Shown here in pieces: positions 24,413 to 34,770 of a DNA stretch of 64,000 bases (positions are counted from its first letter, which is position 1; every line of letters begins with the position of its first letter). The DNA lies in the NCBI RefSeq assembly GCF_047511655.1, contig NC_133390.1, positions 166,568,583 to 166,632,582 of the forward strand. Direction: 5' to 3'. This DNA comes from Castor canadensis (taxonomy: Eukaryota > Chordata > Mammalia > Rodentia > Castoridae). The position numbers and the translations under genes are program-made. Under the pieces are notes generated by a model that worked only from the letters and a program-made list of their open reading frames with translations, made no database searches and had not been told where the DNA came from.

Positions 24413-24710
24413 GAGACTGCAGGGTGAGGGAGGGGAGACTGCAGGGTGAGGGAGGGGAGACTGCAGGGTGAGGGAGGGGAGACTGCAGGGTGAGGGAGGG
24501 GAGACTGCAGGGTGGGGGAGGGGAGACTGCAGGGTGAGGGAGGGGAGACTGCAGGGTGAGGGAGGGGAGACTGCAGGGTGGGGGAGGGGAGACTGCAGGG
24601 TGGGGGAGGGGAGACTACAGGGTGGGGGAGGGGAGACTGCAGGGTGGGGGAGGGGAGACTGCAGGGTGAGGGAGGGGAGACTGCAGGGTGAGGGAGGGGA
24701 GACTGCAGGT
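24413..24710. repeat. 22-bp G-rich minisatellite, about 13.5 copies
   Basis: The unit GAGACTGCAGGGTGAGGG plus AGGG repeats every 22 bp; starts at 24413, 24435 and 24457 show the period, and the array ends in a partial copy at about 24699. Variant sites are mostly A/G at one position (gtgAggg or gtgGggg) and one CTGCAG-to-CTACAG change near 24615. Each unit holds three close G runs. Because 22 is not a multiple of 3, all three frames on the complementary strand stay open, giving proline-rich pseudo-ORFs that are not genes. Confidence 0.98.
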
Positions 24711-25900
24711 AGCAGAACCATGTTGACAAAGGTAGTGAAGGGAAGGAGACTGGCAAGCACACTGGAGTCCAGGGTGGCCAAACAGAGACAGAGCTGGCAA
24801 GGTGGGCAGGGGGCAGGCCAGGTGGGCTATTGCAGGCCTGAAAAGGGTAGGATCCTAGCTGCATAAAGTTGGTGGAGTTAACGTGGCAGATCCTCACCAC
24901 CGGGGAGGGAGATGACAGTGGTCAGGACAAGGTGGACAGGGAAGGGGACACAGCATATGGTGCAAGCCTCCTTCACGGAGTTCTGGCTTGCACTCTGGGT
25001 GAATGGGGAGGAGGAAGGTACAAGAAGAGTCCAGTCTTGGGCCAAAGAGATCCATCATTGATCTCCTTGAAATCCTGCCCTTATCTTACCTGAAATATTA
25101 AAAAATTCTGACTATAGTTCAGCACCGGTAGTTTATTTGGGAGGTGGTCCCAGCGTGTGCTGCCCAGGGGAGGAGGGAGTGTGAGACAGGGACAGGAAGG
25201 CAGCCAGTAGAGGGCCGTGGAAGTGGACGGCTGCCAGCTGGAGAAGGGGGTCAGGCTGGGCCCTGTGTCTCATCATCCACAGGCTAGCCAGGCTTGTTCA
25301 CATAGCAATTCAGAGAGGCCACCCCAGTGTGCACGCACTTCTCATGTCTCACACATTTGTTCTCGTCCCGTTGATCAAAGCAAGTCCAAAGGCCAAGCCC
25401 CAAGGCATTGTGGGAGGCTCTAGTAAAAGGCATGGACAGAGGATGTGAACAGACAGGGGCCATCCCTACAGTAACATGTGAACCTAGGTCTAAAATTCCT
25501 GATAACAGTTTTAGCAAATATGAATCCAGACTAGCTACTCTGAACAAGTAGAGTTTGTGCCAGAATTAAGAAATCTGCCCTGTGCAGACTCAAAAGAGGG
25601 GCTTCCATGGGCCATGTATTTCTGTAGTAAGTTGTGCTAATGTGACCTGAAGGCCCAGAGAGGTGAAGCATGTGCCCAAGGGCACACAGCAATGTAGATA
25701 AAAAGTTGGAGGATAGCCTGAACTCTGTGCTCCCTGTGCAGTGCTCCCAGAGAGGAGCCAGTAGGTGAGTGACCCAGCTTCTGATCCCACCACCCCCATC
25801 CATGCATAGCCCCAGAATCCATGCCTTCTCATTCCAGGCTCTGCACCATGACTCCTCTGTGACATTATCCCTGGAGTTGCCCATGTCTTTCATCTTTCAG

Positions 25901-25981
25901 GCCTACAAGAGAAAAACTGAAGCAGCGAAGAAGGAGTACCTGAAAGCCCTGGCAGCCTACAGGGCCAGCCTTGTCTCCAAG
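25901..25981 (+). CDS. TOX2: TOX2 coding exon C (end of HMG box)
   Basis: An 81-bp exon encoding 27 residues, [20 protein letters not shown] followed by RASLVSK. The acceptor CAG follows TTTCATCTTT and the donor is AAG|GTAACA; both are phase 0. The sequence is the third HMG helix with alternating Lys/Ala and a Tyr, completing the box begun in the previous exon. The intron therefore lies inside the DNA-binding domain. The 27 residues match TOX2 well. Confidence 0.97.
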
Positions 25982-26744
25982 GTAACAGCATCCCTAGGCA
26001 GCGCCCTGATACCAGTGGACCACTTGAGGGATGGAACAGGAGCTGGGGCCTGTGGGAGTGACCAAAGCACCATAGGCCTTGGAAAGGACGGGTGAGACCT
26101 GTAGGTCACATCTACAGTGCCCCAACAGTGTGCCGGGCCCATGGTGTGCACTCTGCCTGTATCTTTTTTCACTGAATCCTTCCTTCAAGAACTCAGCACT
26201 CACAGGGGCTCAGGAACATGCCTGGATTTGTTGAGTGGTGGTTCTAGGTTCAAATCCAGCTTTGCCAGTCTTGACTCCTGACCACGCCTTTGTCTCTGTC
26301 CATACCAGCAGCACAGGGGCAAGGTGTGGCTGTGGATGTGTGGCCCAAGAAAAGGCAGGGTGTTGTCCTGGAGGCTGTCACAGAGGAGATATCACCAAAA
26401 TTGGGACATAAAGGGCTAAACAAAAAAGGATGCTCACAGTCGAGGGACTAGTACCTGGGAGGCAAGAGACTGCTGACACTGGCATCACTGCCAGGCTGAG
26501 GTGTATGGGACCGCGCACGTGGCAGGAAAGCCCACGCAGAGATAAAGGCAGGGCTGGGTGGCTGGGCAGAGCCAAGAGTCCTAAGTCTGCTGCACAGTTA
26601 TGGCTGCTCCATCCATGCTCTCCCCTGAGGAGACAGAGAGGCAGCCACCAGCCATGTCAGCAGGTGGCAGAACCACCTGATCTCACAGCCTGGTTTCCAG
26701 CTTGTCCCTTGTCTCCAGAGTGACTGGTTTCCGTCTCCTTGCAG
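25982..26744 (+). other. TOX2: TOX2 intron C-D
   Basis: A 763-bp intron with GTAACA and TTGCAG ends. Unique sequence; nothing else recognised. Confidence 0.85.
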
Positions 26745-27137
26745 AGTCCTCCGGACCAAGGCGAGGCCAAGAGCACTCAGGCAAACCCAGCAGCCAAGAT
26801 GCTCCCACCCAAGCAGCCCATGTACGCCATGCCCGGCCTGGCCTCCTTCCTGACACCCTCCGACTTGCAGGCCTTCCGTAGTGGGGCCTCTCCTGCCAGC
26901 CTCGCCCGGACGCTGGGCTCCAAGGCGCTACTGCCAGGCCTTAGTGCATCCCCCCCACCACCCTCCTTCCCACTCAGCCCCCCACTGCACCAGCAGCTGC
27001 CACTGCCCCCCCACGCCCAGGGCGCCCTCCTCAGCCCACCTGTGAGCATGTCCCCGGCTCCCCAGCCTCCTGTCCTTCCTGCCCCCATGGCACTCCAGGT
27101 GCAGCTGGCCATGAGCCCCTCACCTCCAGGGCCTCAG
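26745..27137 (+). CDS. TOX2: TOX2 coding exon D (Pro/Ser-rich C-terminal region)
   Basis: A 393-bp exon, 131 codons, phase 0 at both ends (TTGCAG|AGT, CAG|GTAAGC). It encodes SPPDQGEAKSTQ, then a conserved MLPPKQPMYAMPGLASFLTP stretch near residues 18-37, then a low-complexity run rich in Pro, Ser, Leu and Gln. TOX family members carry such a Pro/Gln-rich C-terminal segment thought to help activate transcription. No catalytic motif is present. Codon use is GC-rich at third positions, like the flanking DNA. This is the largest TOX2 exon in the window. Confidence 0.97.
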
Positions 27138-27189
27138 GTAAGCAGGGCAGAGCAGGGACAGCCTTCTGTGACCCTTGTGGAGAGGGGAG

Positions 27190-27310
27190 GCAACTGGGGA
27201 TTTCACATACTAGCCATGCCACTCACCAGCTGTGTAACCTCAGCCATAGCAGTCTACCTCTCTGGGCCTCAGTTTCTGCATCTGTGAAATGGGTCTAGTA
27301 CACCTTGCCT
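27190..27310 (-). repeat. MIR SINE fragment
   Basis: The stretch with 'caccagctgtgtaacctca', 'ctctctgggcctcagtttc' and 'catctgtgaaatggg' is a typical MIR core. The strand label is conventional. Fragments of the same core occur at 23540-23640, 55355-55545 and 60535-60680. Confidence 0.7.
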
Positions 27311-27649
27311 GAGAGGTACTGCTGCAGTGAACAGTTGACCAGCTAAAGGCAGATCCTCCTGGCTATTCCAGGGCCTCCTTCTTTCACCTGTCCACTTCAG
27401 CAGCCAAGATGCTCCCACCTGGCCCAAGAGACTGAGGCTGCTATGCCATCTGACACATCATCCCTAGCCCCTAGTTCTCCCCAAAGCCTTTGAGGCCTAG
27501 ACCCCACTGATTGTTCCATAGGGACTGTTCTAAAGAACTCATGCAGTTCAGTAACTCCATTTTACAGATTGGGAAACTCAGGCTCAGTAAAGCAAAGGCC
27601 CTGAAAGAGTCATCCCTAGTCAGCTAAAACAAGGATTGAGTTCTTTCTC

Positions 27650-27735
27650 TTTCCCTTGTGTTGCTAGGGATAGAACCCAGGGCCTTGCATATGCTAGTCA
27701 AGTGCTGCTCTATCACTGAGCCACACCCCAAGCTC
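27650..27735 (-). repeat. ID-like SINE
   Basis: Complement of a tRNA-derived monomer: the plus strand reads 'gggatagaacccagggcctt' then 'gcatatgctagtcaagtgct' and 'ctatcactgagccacaccc'. Confidence 0.85.
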
Positions 27736-27935
27736 AGGTTGAATTTTCTGAAAGGTGCTCCATTAGGGAAAAGGAAGATGGCTTGGAGGCAGGGTGGACA
27801 TTCTGTCTGGCCCTGAGGAAGTGTCTCTGCAGAATGATGCCCTCAGACACACAGACTATGCCACCTGGCTGCCTGAGAGACACCTCCCCTTTGTCTCTCT
27901 GCTCCCCTTTGTCTCTCTTTGTCCTTCCCCTGTAG

Positions 27936-28063
27936 GACTTCCCGCACATATCTGAGTTCCCCAGCGGCTCTGGCTCCCGTTCTCCTGGCCCATCCAACCC
28001 CACGAGCAGTGGGGACTGGGATGGCAGCTACCCTGGCGGGGAGCGAGGCCTCAGCACCTGCAG
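27936..28063 (+). CDS. TOX2: TOX2 coding exon E (C-terminal region)
   Basis: A 128-bp exon after TGTAG, encoding 42 residues (DFPHISEFPSGSGSRSPGPS followed by NPTSSGDWDGSYPGGERGLSTC) plus two bases of the next codon. The donor is CAG|GTCAGT after the split serine codon. The Gly/Ser-rich and acidic stretch belongs to the C-terminal tail. The acidic and aromatic GDWD motif is notable but I assign no function. Confidence 0.94.
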
Positions 28064-29731
28064 GTCAGTCTTGCCTTTGTCCTGCTGCTCAAGGGGAGTG
28101 GGGCAGGGGTGGCCAGGGGATAGGGGAACACTCGGGAATTGGAGTAGTCCTGGTCAAGCCCTGCCTGCAGATGCCGAGTCTGCAGAAGGTGATGTAGAGC
28201 AAAGCAAGGCCCCAGAGGGTCTCAACTGATCAGATGCCCAGGTCTGCTTGGGCAACTAAGAACACCCTTCACTCCTGCCTTTCTCCCTCCATCTGTTTCT
28301 TCACAAATGCTTCTATGTGATAGACACACATGGGTCCTGTCTTAAGCTGAGTTTCCTAGAAGCAGAGCCACGTCATCAGGAACGGGGGTGCCCTGGATGA
28401 TGTGTGAGGGGAGTTGGCAGAAGAACAGGGTGAGGGAGGGAGGACAGGGCAAGGAAAGAGCCAGGCAGGGATGTGACCTCAGCTAGAGATGGCCTCTGCC
28501 TGATCCTGCTAGGCCCTGGGGAGTGAATGATGCCACAGGGGGTCCCTGTGGGAGGTCAGGGAGCTACCTTTCATACCCAGCTTAGTCATCAGCTGTGAGC
28601 CACCCCCACGTGTAGCCCCCCTAGTCAGGACAGTTCTCTGGAGAATGGGATGACTTGGTGCACAGGACAGGGGCCCTGGATCAGGCACCCTAGGAGAAGG
28701 GGCCAACCTTGGAAACACATCCCACTAGCCCCTGTGGTCGGTGTCCTCTTGACACTCAGATACTAGAGTCACATGGTTCCTTCCCAGTCCCCTCACACTA
28801 ACTGCCCCTTCTCTAGAAAGCCTTCCTGGATCCTAGTCACACCAACTCCCGGGCAGTGACCTTTAGTGTTAGCCCACAAAGGAAGAACAGAATGGAGGAG
28901 GCCCACCAGCTTCTTCATCTGCTAACCAGGTTCCCATTTCCTTAGCACGAATGAACCCGTGGCCCCACCTGGGGACCGTGATGCCAAGCAGCTTTCCCAG
29001 CTGCTGCTCTTTCCCCTTCCGGGCTCTTTCCATGTTTGGTGGACTGTGGTCACCTCTGCCACCAGGCAGCAGCCACCCTAGCCTTGACCACTGGCCTTCC
29101 TGCATGAGCTGCTCACTCTGTCTAGTCTGAAGTGCTCTTGGGCACTGAGTGACTCTGCGCATGTCCCCATTTCTGATGTGCCCAGATACAGCGACTGCAC
29201 GCGTGGGCAAACTCAGCTAGTAAGGATTCCCTTCCCCACCCCAAGCAGGCGTAGACCCTCTTGTCCAGCCCTCTCCCCTCACCAGTTTTCCTTCCCCAAA
29301 GCCCCAGTGCTGGGGAGGAGCAAGTGGCCAGCCCTTCATACCCAGCATGGAATTTGGGCCTATTCTAATGACAGAAAAGGTAACTGACTGCCCTCCTGTA
29401 ATTCTGTTTGATATATACAAGGGAGAAAACAGATGTGGGAGCAGTGGCCGTACTGGAATAGGTTTCAGTGAAGGACAGACACGCTGTTGCCCTTTCCCCC
29501 AGGTTCCAGAATTGGGTGCTTTGGCCCCCACTGAGATGCCGGGAGGAGGTGTTTGGATTTGCCTGGTGGACAGTGGACAGTGGGAGGGCCCAGCCACAAT
29601 CCCTCAGAGGAGCAGCTGATCAGGGTGAGGGGCCACTAGCCAGAGCACAGGGGTCCTGGCACTCCCTGGACCCCCATGTTCACAGTGCCAGGTGGGCTCC
29701 AACAGCTGACAGCCCCTGCTCTCTCCCACAG
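28064..29731 (+). other. TOX2: TOX2 last intron
   Basis: A 1668-bp intron with GTCAGT and CCACAG ends. The stretch near 28340-28480 looks like an ancient interspersed repeat ('tttcctagaagcagagcca') but I do not name it. Otherwise unique, GC-rich sequence. Confidence 0.8.
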
Positions 29732-29768
29732 CCTGCTCCCCAGGGATAAATCGCTCTACCTCACCTAA
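29732..29768 (+). CDS. TOX2: TOX2 last coding exon (C-terminus and stop)
   Basis: The acceptor CCACAG at 29726-29731 precedes CCTGCTCCCC. Joined to the two bases of the previous exon, the first base completes a serine codon. The frame then reads LLPRDKSLYLT and TAA at 29766-29768. This short tail matches the TOX2 C-terminus. Six exons in the window thus give 368 residues ending at this stop. The reading frame is intact throughout, with no frameshift. Confidence 0.94.
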
Positions 29769-30665
29769 TCCCGCTTCCCATCCCTCCCTGAGGCTCGCTG
29801 GAGGGCACTGCTCAGAGCCTGAAGGGCTGACCACAGGAGAGAGGCCGTGGCAGCAGGCAGGGTGACCGGCCAGCGAGAGCAGTGACACACCAATGCCCCA
29901 GGACTGAGTCTCTTCCTCGACCTCCCACCAGACTCTGCCGAGGCAGCCCACCACCCGCTGCCAGCCCAAAGAACCTGCAGGAACCTTCTGCCCGCTGACC
30001 TGCTTGCTCCAGGGTAGCTGTGGACCCCGCTCCTCGCCCTGCACACAGTTCCCTCTGTCTGGACATCTGGCCCCAACCTGAGCTCCCTGGGCTGCCCCTG
30101 GCAGGGTCGTTCATCAATAGAAACCCACGCCAGATGAGGGGCCAGGGGGCTGCCAGCCACAGGTGTGCAAATACGGTTTCCCGGCCATGGGCTCTGTGTA
30201 AGTAGTTACTAAGTGTTTTAGAACTGTGCTGAAAACATCTGTGAGATTATTTTGTGGGGAAAAGTAGTTTCCTTTAAGGTAAAAAGCATTTTATATGGCC
30301 CTTAGCACATTTTTTTAAGTTTTATCTTAAGGGAGACGTGTGCACAAGCAGCTGTCAGACATGCTTCACCTGCACAGCGAGAGAGAACCAGACAATTTAC
30401 AGCCGCCTCGGAGGCATCCTTCTTTGTCGGGTTTTAAACGGTGTGTCCATCTGCTTAAAATTGCCAATGATGATCTTTGTCATCTATTTATGGAGAAAAC
30501 TCGAGAACAAAGTTGCAGTTTATCCTAACGTATGCGTGTCGGGGTTTGATTTGGGTTTGGGTTCTTGACGTTGTTTGCAGCTGTATTCTGGCCCTGGCAA
30601 ATGTCTGTCCCAGTGCCCAGTGCTTCTCTCAGATCTCTTTATAATAAAACTTCTGAAAATGGCAA
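29769..30665 (+). other. TOX2: TOX2 3' UTR
   Basis: About 0.9 kb between the stop and the poly(A) site. The first 400 bases are GC-rich; the segment from about 30190 is AT-rich. The end is set by AATAAA at 30643-30648. The exact cleavage site is estimated 15-20 bases later. Confidence 0.75.
30643..30648 (+). promoter_or_regulatory. TOX2: TOX2 poly(A) signal
   Basis: Canonical AATAAA in 'ataataaaac', followed by a GU-rich stretch ('ctagtctgtgtcttcctg') from 30666. It is the first perfect hexamer after the TOX2 stop. Confidence 0.8.
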
Positions 30666-31089
30666 GCTAGTCTGTGTCTTCCTGCACTTTGTGAGCCAGG
30701 CAGGGCCTTCTGATGTGGCATTTGGTGGTGACTTTGCCAGGATGGAAGAGCCCTGCCCCTCAGGAAGACAGACTTGGATCAAAGTCCTACCTGCATTTGA
30801 CCAGCCTATGTAAGTGTGGGGTGGGGCACAGGCCTCAGATTTTCCAAAAGGGAGATACAAAACTCAACACAGTTCTTGGCACACAGTAAGTGATCAATAA
30901 ATGTGTTGAAAGGTAGAAGACATCACCCCACCACGTGAATCCACACAGGGGCTAAACATCAGACCTTCCATGAAAAGCTTGCCCCTCCAGAAACTGAAGA
31001 GTGTCGATAAAATCCCTAGTGCCCAAAGAATACCCCAAATGTGCAGAGAGAACACTGGTATTGTCCAGTCAGATTTTCTATGACTTCAG

Positions 31090-31170
31090 TATGGGACTAG
31101 GAGTGTAACTCAGTAGTAGGCACTTGCCTAGCATGCGTGAGGCCCTGGGTTCCATCCCCAGAGCACACAC
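31090..31170 (+). repeat. ID-like SINE
   Basis: 'ctaggagtgtaactcagtag', then 'cacttgcctagcatgcgtga' and 'ccctgggttccatccccag', followed by a short CA-rich tail. It is a tRNA-derived SINE about 420 bp past the TOX2 poly(A) site. Confidence 0.9.
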
Positions 31171-32255
31171 ACTCACACACACAAATACACACCCAGACTT
31201 CAGTATGAAATTGAACTGATTATAAATGTGACCGCCAACATGTTTGGGGGAACAGTGAAATGGTATGGTGCCGACTCTCAAGGTCCTCTGTGATGAAAGG
31301 GTTATGGGCAGGGAGCACCACCACTTGGTGACAACGGGTGACAGTACTGAGTCCTAGCTCAACACTTGGTTGGGGATGGGGTCTCCCGCTGGAGGAGGTG
31401 AGCAGTGGGAACAAGCATCCTAGACCAGGGACTCCCTAAACCAGGCTCCCCCGCCAGACGGTAGGTGGCAGCACTTAACAAAAGTAACGATCATGTGTTT
31501 CCTTTAACTGTCTGGAAAAAGAATTGCCTGTGGGGGAGGGGCTGTTGGGAGGCTGAGATTGTCACACCCTGTGACACACCTCTTTTGAGGAGGGGGCAAG
31601 TGTCCTGCTCTGAGCCAAGCAGTGACCTAGACAGAGGAGCCCCCATCTTTACGGTGCCAGCTCACGACCACTCCTTCTCCCGGCATGGCAGCCCCTACTT
31701 CCAGATGACAGCCCAGGGGCAGGGGCAGCCTCACTGGGAGCCCTTTCCTCCCTGGAGGGCATGTCATCATCCACTTAGGAAAAGAAACCCCCCAAACAAA
31801 CAAAACCAGCAGGCTGTCACATCGGTGCAGCCCCGCGATGTGGACCATCAATATTTCATGTGCTTCCAGTTTCCTTTCCTGTGTGGAGCTTGTCACAACA
31901 TGGTGGTGGCTTAGACAGCTCAATATGCGACTCTTGCTTCTACAAGGGAGAGAACAGAGTCATGGGATGCGTGCAGACATCCCCAAAAAATCAGAGCACA
32001 GGGCCACCGGATTCCTCAGAGTAGAGCCCCACAGTCCCCTGTTCTGTCCCAAGTGCTCGGGGCCATTAGAGGTGTCCGTGTGCCCAGGCTGGCCTCTTGG
32101 CTGCTTGGGATGTCCAGTGTAAACATCTACCTGCAGATATCAGGAGACTTGTCACATAGGTGTGATCTCTGGACCCCGAGAGTGGGAACAGAGCCGATGT
32201 GTCAAAGTACAAAAGGCTAATGTCAGGACCGTGGAATGGACACCAACTGTCTTCT

Positions 32256-32590
32256 ACTTGGGTCGCCATGACAGAATTCTGTAGACTGAGTGGCTTGTAA
32301 ACTTTAGACATCTATTTCTCACATTTCTGGAGTCTGGGAAGTCCAAGATTAAGGTGCTAGCAGACTCTGTGTCTGGTGAGGGCCTACTGCCTAGTCCATA
32401 GATGTCCACTCATCTTCCTGTGTCTTCACGTGGCAGGGGGCAGAGCGCACAGTTTAGGGTCTCCTTGATAAGGGCACAAGTCCCAGGAACGAGGGCTCAA
32501 GTCTCACTTCCATATTACCATGACATCAGAGGGTAGGATTTCAACATGTGACTGGGGGTACACAAGCATCCCTCTACAGCACCAGTTGTG
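32256..32590 (-). mobile_element. MLT1-like LTR remnant
   Basis: The plus strand follows the reverse complement of a familiar MaLR/MLT-type LTR: 'gactgagtggcttgtaaact', 'ctggagtctgggaagtccaa', then 'ctcatcttcctgtgtcttca' and 'aggatttcaacatgtga'. It is diverged and has no coding content. A second copy lies at 37828-38245. Confidence 0.65.
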
Positions 32591-34186
32591 CTCATTGGCC
32601 TGATTCCATGTCTAGCCCAGGAGTGTTGGCTGCTTTCACTCCAGCTGCCACCCTTGTCCAATCATTACCTCTGGTGGAAGGTTATGCCCGCCCCCTAGAG
32701 CTGCCCATGGCAAGTGATCAAACAACTGGGAAGCCCCTCCCTTCTGTGGAGCCATTCACTCTCCAGAGTTCTCCAGGGGACTAGGCAGAAGCATGTCTCC
32801 AGTGACATCTTTTCGATCAGCTACTGTTCCCTTCCCTCCCATTCTGAGAGCTCCCACTCAGTAAGCCACATGAACCAGAATCCCTACCTCAGGCCTTGTG
32901 TGTTTCTAGGGAAATGGACCTAAGATGCGTGCTGGGCCCATGGGTAGAGTGGGGCCACTCCTGGGCTGTGGTCCTGTCTGCAAGTGTAGGACTTCCTTCT
33001 CCTGGGAAGCTGTCCACTGCATTCTACTTCACCCTGCAATGATGGTGGCCACAACCACTAAGCCCCACAAGCCTAGCCATGGGTGCCCCCAACCTGCCCT
33101 GTACTCCACAATCTGTCAGTCTTTCACCCCACAACCTTGGCATGGTCAGGGACTCTGCAGCTGTGGCATGCGTGACTCACCAGGGCCAGTCTGCCATCTG
33201 AACCTGAAAGCAGTGGCTTGACATCGGGAATCCCTTTGGGTGCTGCTGGCAGCCTGTCTCATTTGTCCGCAGAGCCAGCCCAGGGCCTAGGAACCAGCAC
33301 CACTCTCCTATTCCAGGGCTAAGCTCCTGCTTCAGTCTCCTCCGTGCTCACCTCCCCACAGACACACGGACACCCTAGCAAGAAGCAGAGCAGAGCCAAG
33401 GCTGCACTCCTACTCCAGGGGAAGACGTGGCTGGGCCTGAGATTGACCAGTGGTGGGCCACTCCTCCCAGAGGGACCTGGACGAGTTTCACGTTAGCCTG
33501 GAGGGTGGGCAGCATGGCACCAATGGGCCTGAAAGAATTTTCAGAGCCCATGGTGTTCAAATTCAGTTTGCTTATCAGGCAAGAATACAAAGCTACACAG
33601 TTCCTCTCCACCAGGCCCTGGCTGGGCCCTCTCCAGATGCTTCAGATCTGCTTGAGGAGGTGAAGAAGGAAAACACTAATGTTTAATTAATTATAAAAAT
33701 GTAACTTTATATTGTAAATCGTAAATGCAGAAAGCTAAAAGAGAGGGCAGGAGAACTCCAAACAGGAGCCCCTGGTCCGGCTTGAAGGCTTTCTGTAGGA
33801 GGGGACGTCTATGCTGGGCTTGAGTTTGGGGCTGGAGTGGAGTTTGGGTTTGTGTCCTGATTGTGCTTGGGCTCAGGGTTAGGCCCCGGTCAGGGTCATG
33901 GTGGGACTGACACTTGGCTCCAGTGGGCTGGGTCTTTCCAATCCCAGATCCCTGGGCCTTTCTTTGGCTGGGACTGCAGCTCACATGAAGAAATTTGAAG
34001 AGTCCTTCGTGGAAGAATCTGGGGTGAGCAGTCCACAGATCTACATGAGGAACAAGGCTGGTTGCCTTCAAGTTTAAGGTGAACCTCATGCATGATGCTT
34101 ACACCCAGCTTCACCCCTCACCTGGGGCTGAGGCCCACACAGACCCCACATGGTGTAGGACGTGCACAGGTGTGGGTGAGAGTGGA

Positions 34187-34770
34187 GGTGTGTGAAATGT
34201 GAGCGTGCCCGTGTGTGTTCCATGCGTGGGGGAGGTGTGCATCTGGCGTGTGTGCATTTGTAGGCAGCTTATGTATGCATGTCTGTGCCGTCCATGTGCG
34301 TGTGGTGCACATCTGTGCCTGGTGTGCTTGGTGAGGGCATATGGATCATGTGTTGGATGCATAAGTGTAGCTTGTGTGTGTGAGTACACATATCATAGCC
34401 CTCCAAAACATACAGGTGGATGCACACACATTCCAAGTGAACCCATATGTGGGTACATTGCACACACACAGAATGCACACAGGGAGAGCAGGTGGACGCA
34501 CACCTCCTAGCACACGCACACAATGGCATACACATATTCCATGTGCACACATCCACGCAATGCACAGGACACGCAGGTAAGCATAGGCGAGCAAACTGCG
34601 TTCAGACACACAAACCCGCTGCACACGTAGATGCACATACCATGTGAACACACACATCCCTACACGCCCACACACTACACACACAGTGTGCCTCACAGGC
34701 ATGCCTGTCACTTGCATATGCACACACGCACACTTGCAAGCCACACAGCTGTGTACACTAGTGTGCAGCC
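34187..34770. repeat. TG-rich then CA-rich degenerate tract
   Basis: From about 34187 to 34385 the plus strand is dominated by TGTG/GTGC; from about 34386 to 34770 it is dominated by CACA/GCAC. The repeats are irregular, with no constant unit. Such alternating purine-pyrimidine stretches can adopt Z-DNA, and the two halves are complementary in style. Long open frames across it (for example Cys-Val-Cys-rich) result from the low complexity and are not genes. Confidence 0.85.

Larger units (their letters stand above)
23411..25900 (+). other. TOX2: TOX2 intron B-C (within the HMG box)
   Basis: A 2490-bp intron that interrupts the HMG box. It contains an MIR fragment (23540-23640), a minus-strand composite SINE (23683-23935), a 22-bp G-rich minisatellite (24413-24710) and an MIR/L2-type stretch near 25640-25745. 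No exon is seen. Confidence 0.85.
27138..27935 (+). other. TOX2: TOX2 intron D-E
   Basis: A 798-bp intron. It has an MIR fragment (27190-27310) and a minus-strand ID-like SINE (27650-27735). Acceptor TGTAG follows a pyrimidine-rich run with several CTTTGTCTCT phrases. Confidence 0.85.

Noticed and set aside
24413..24710. Array of short repeats, considered as CRISPR-like
   Set aside because: Units are directly joined without unique spacers and the setting is a mammalian intron.
24310..24900. Long proline-rich frames across the minisatellite
   Set aside because: The 22-bp unit has no stop in any frame on the complement. The frames are a result of the repeat.
33427..33686. Overlapping frames, tested as a processed pseudogene
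   Set aside because: No recognisable protein, no A tail and no flanking repeats.
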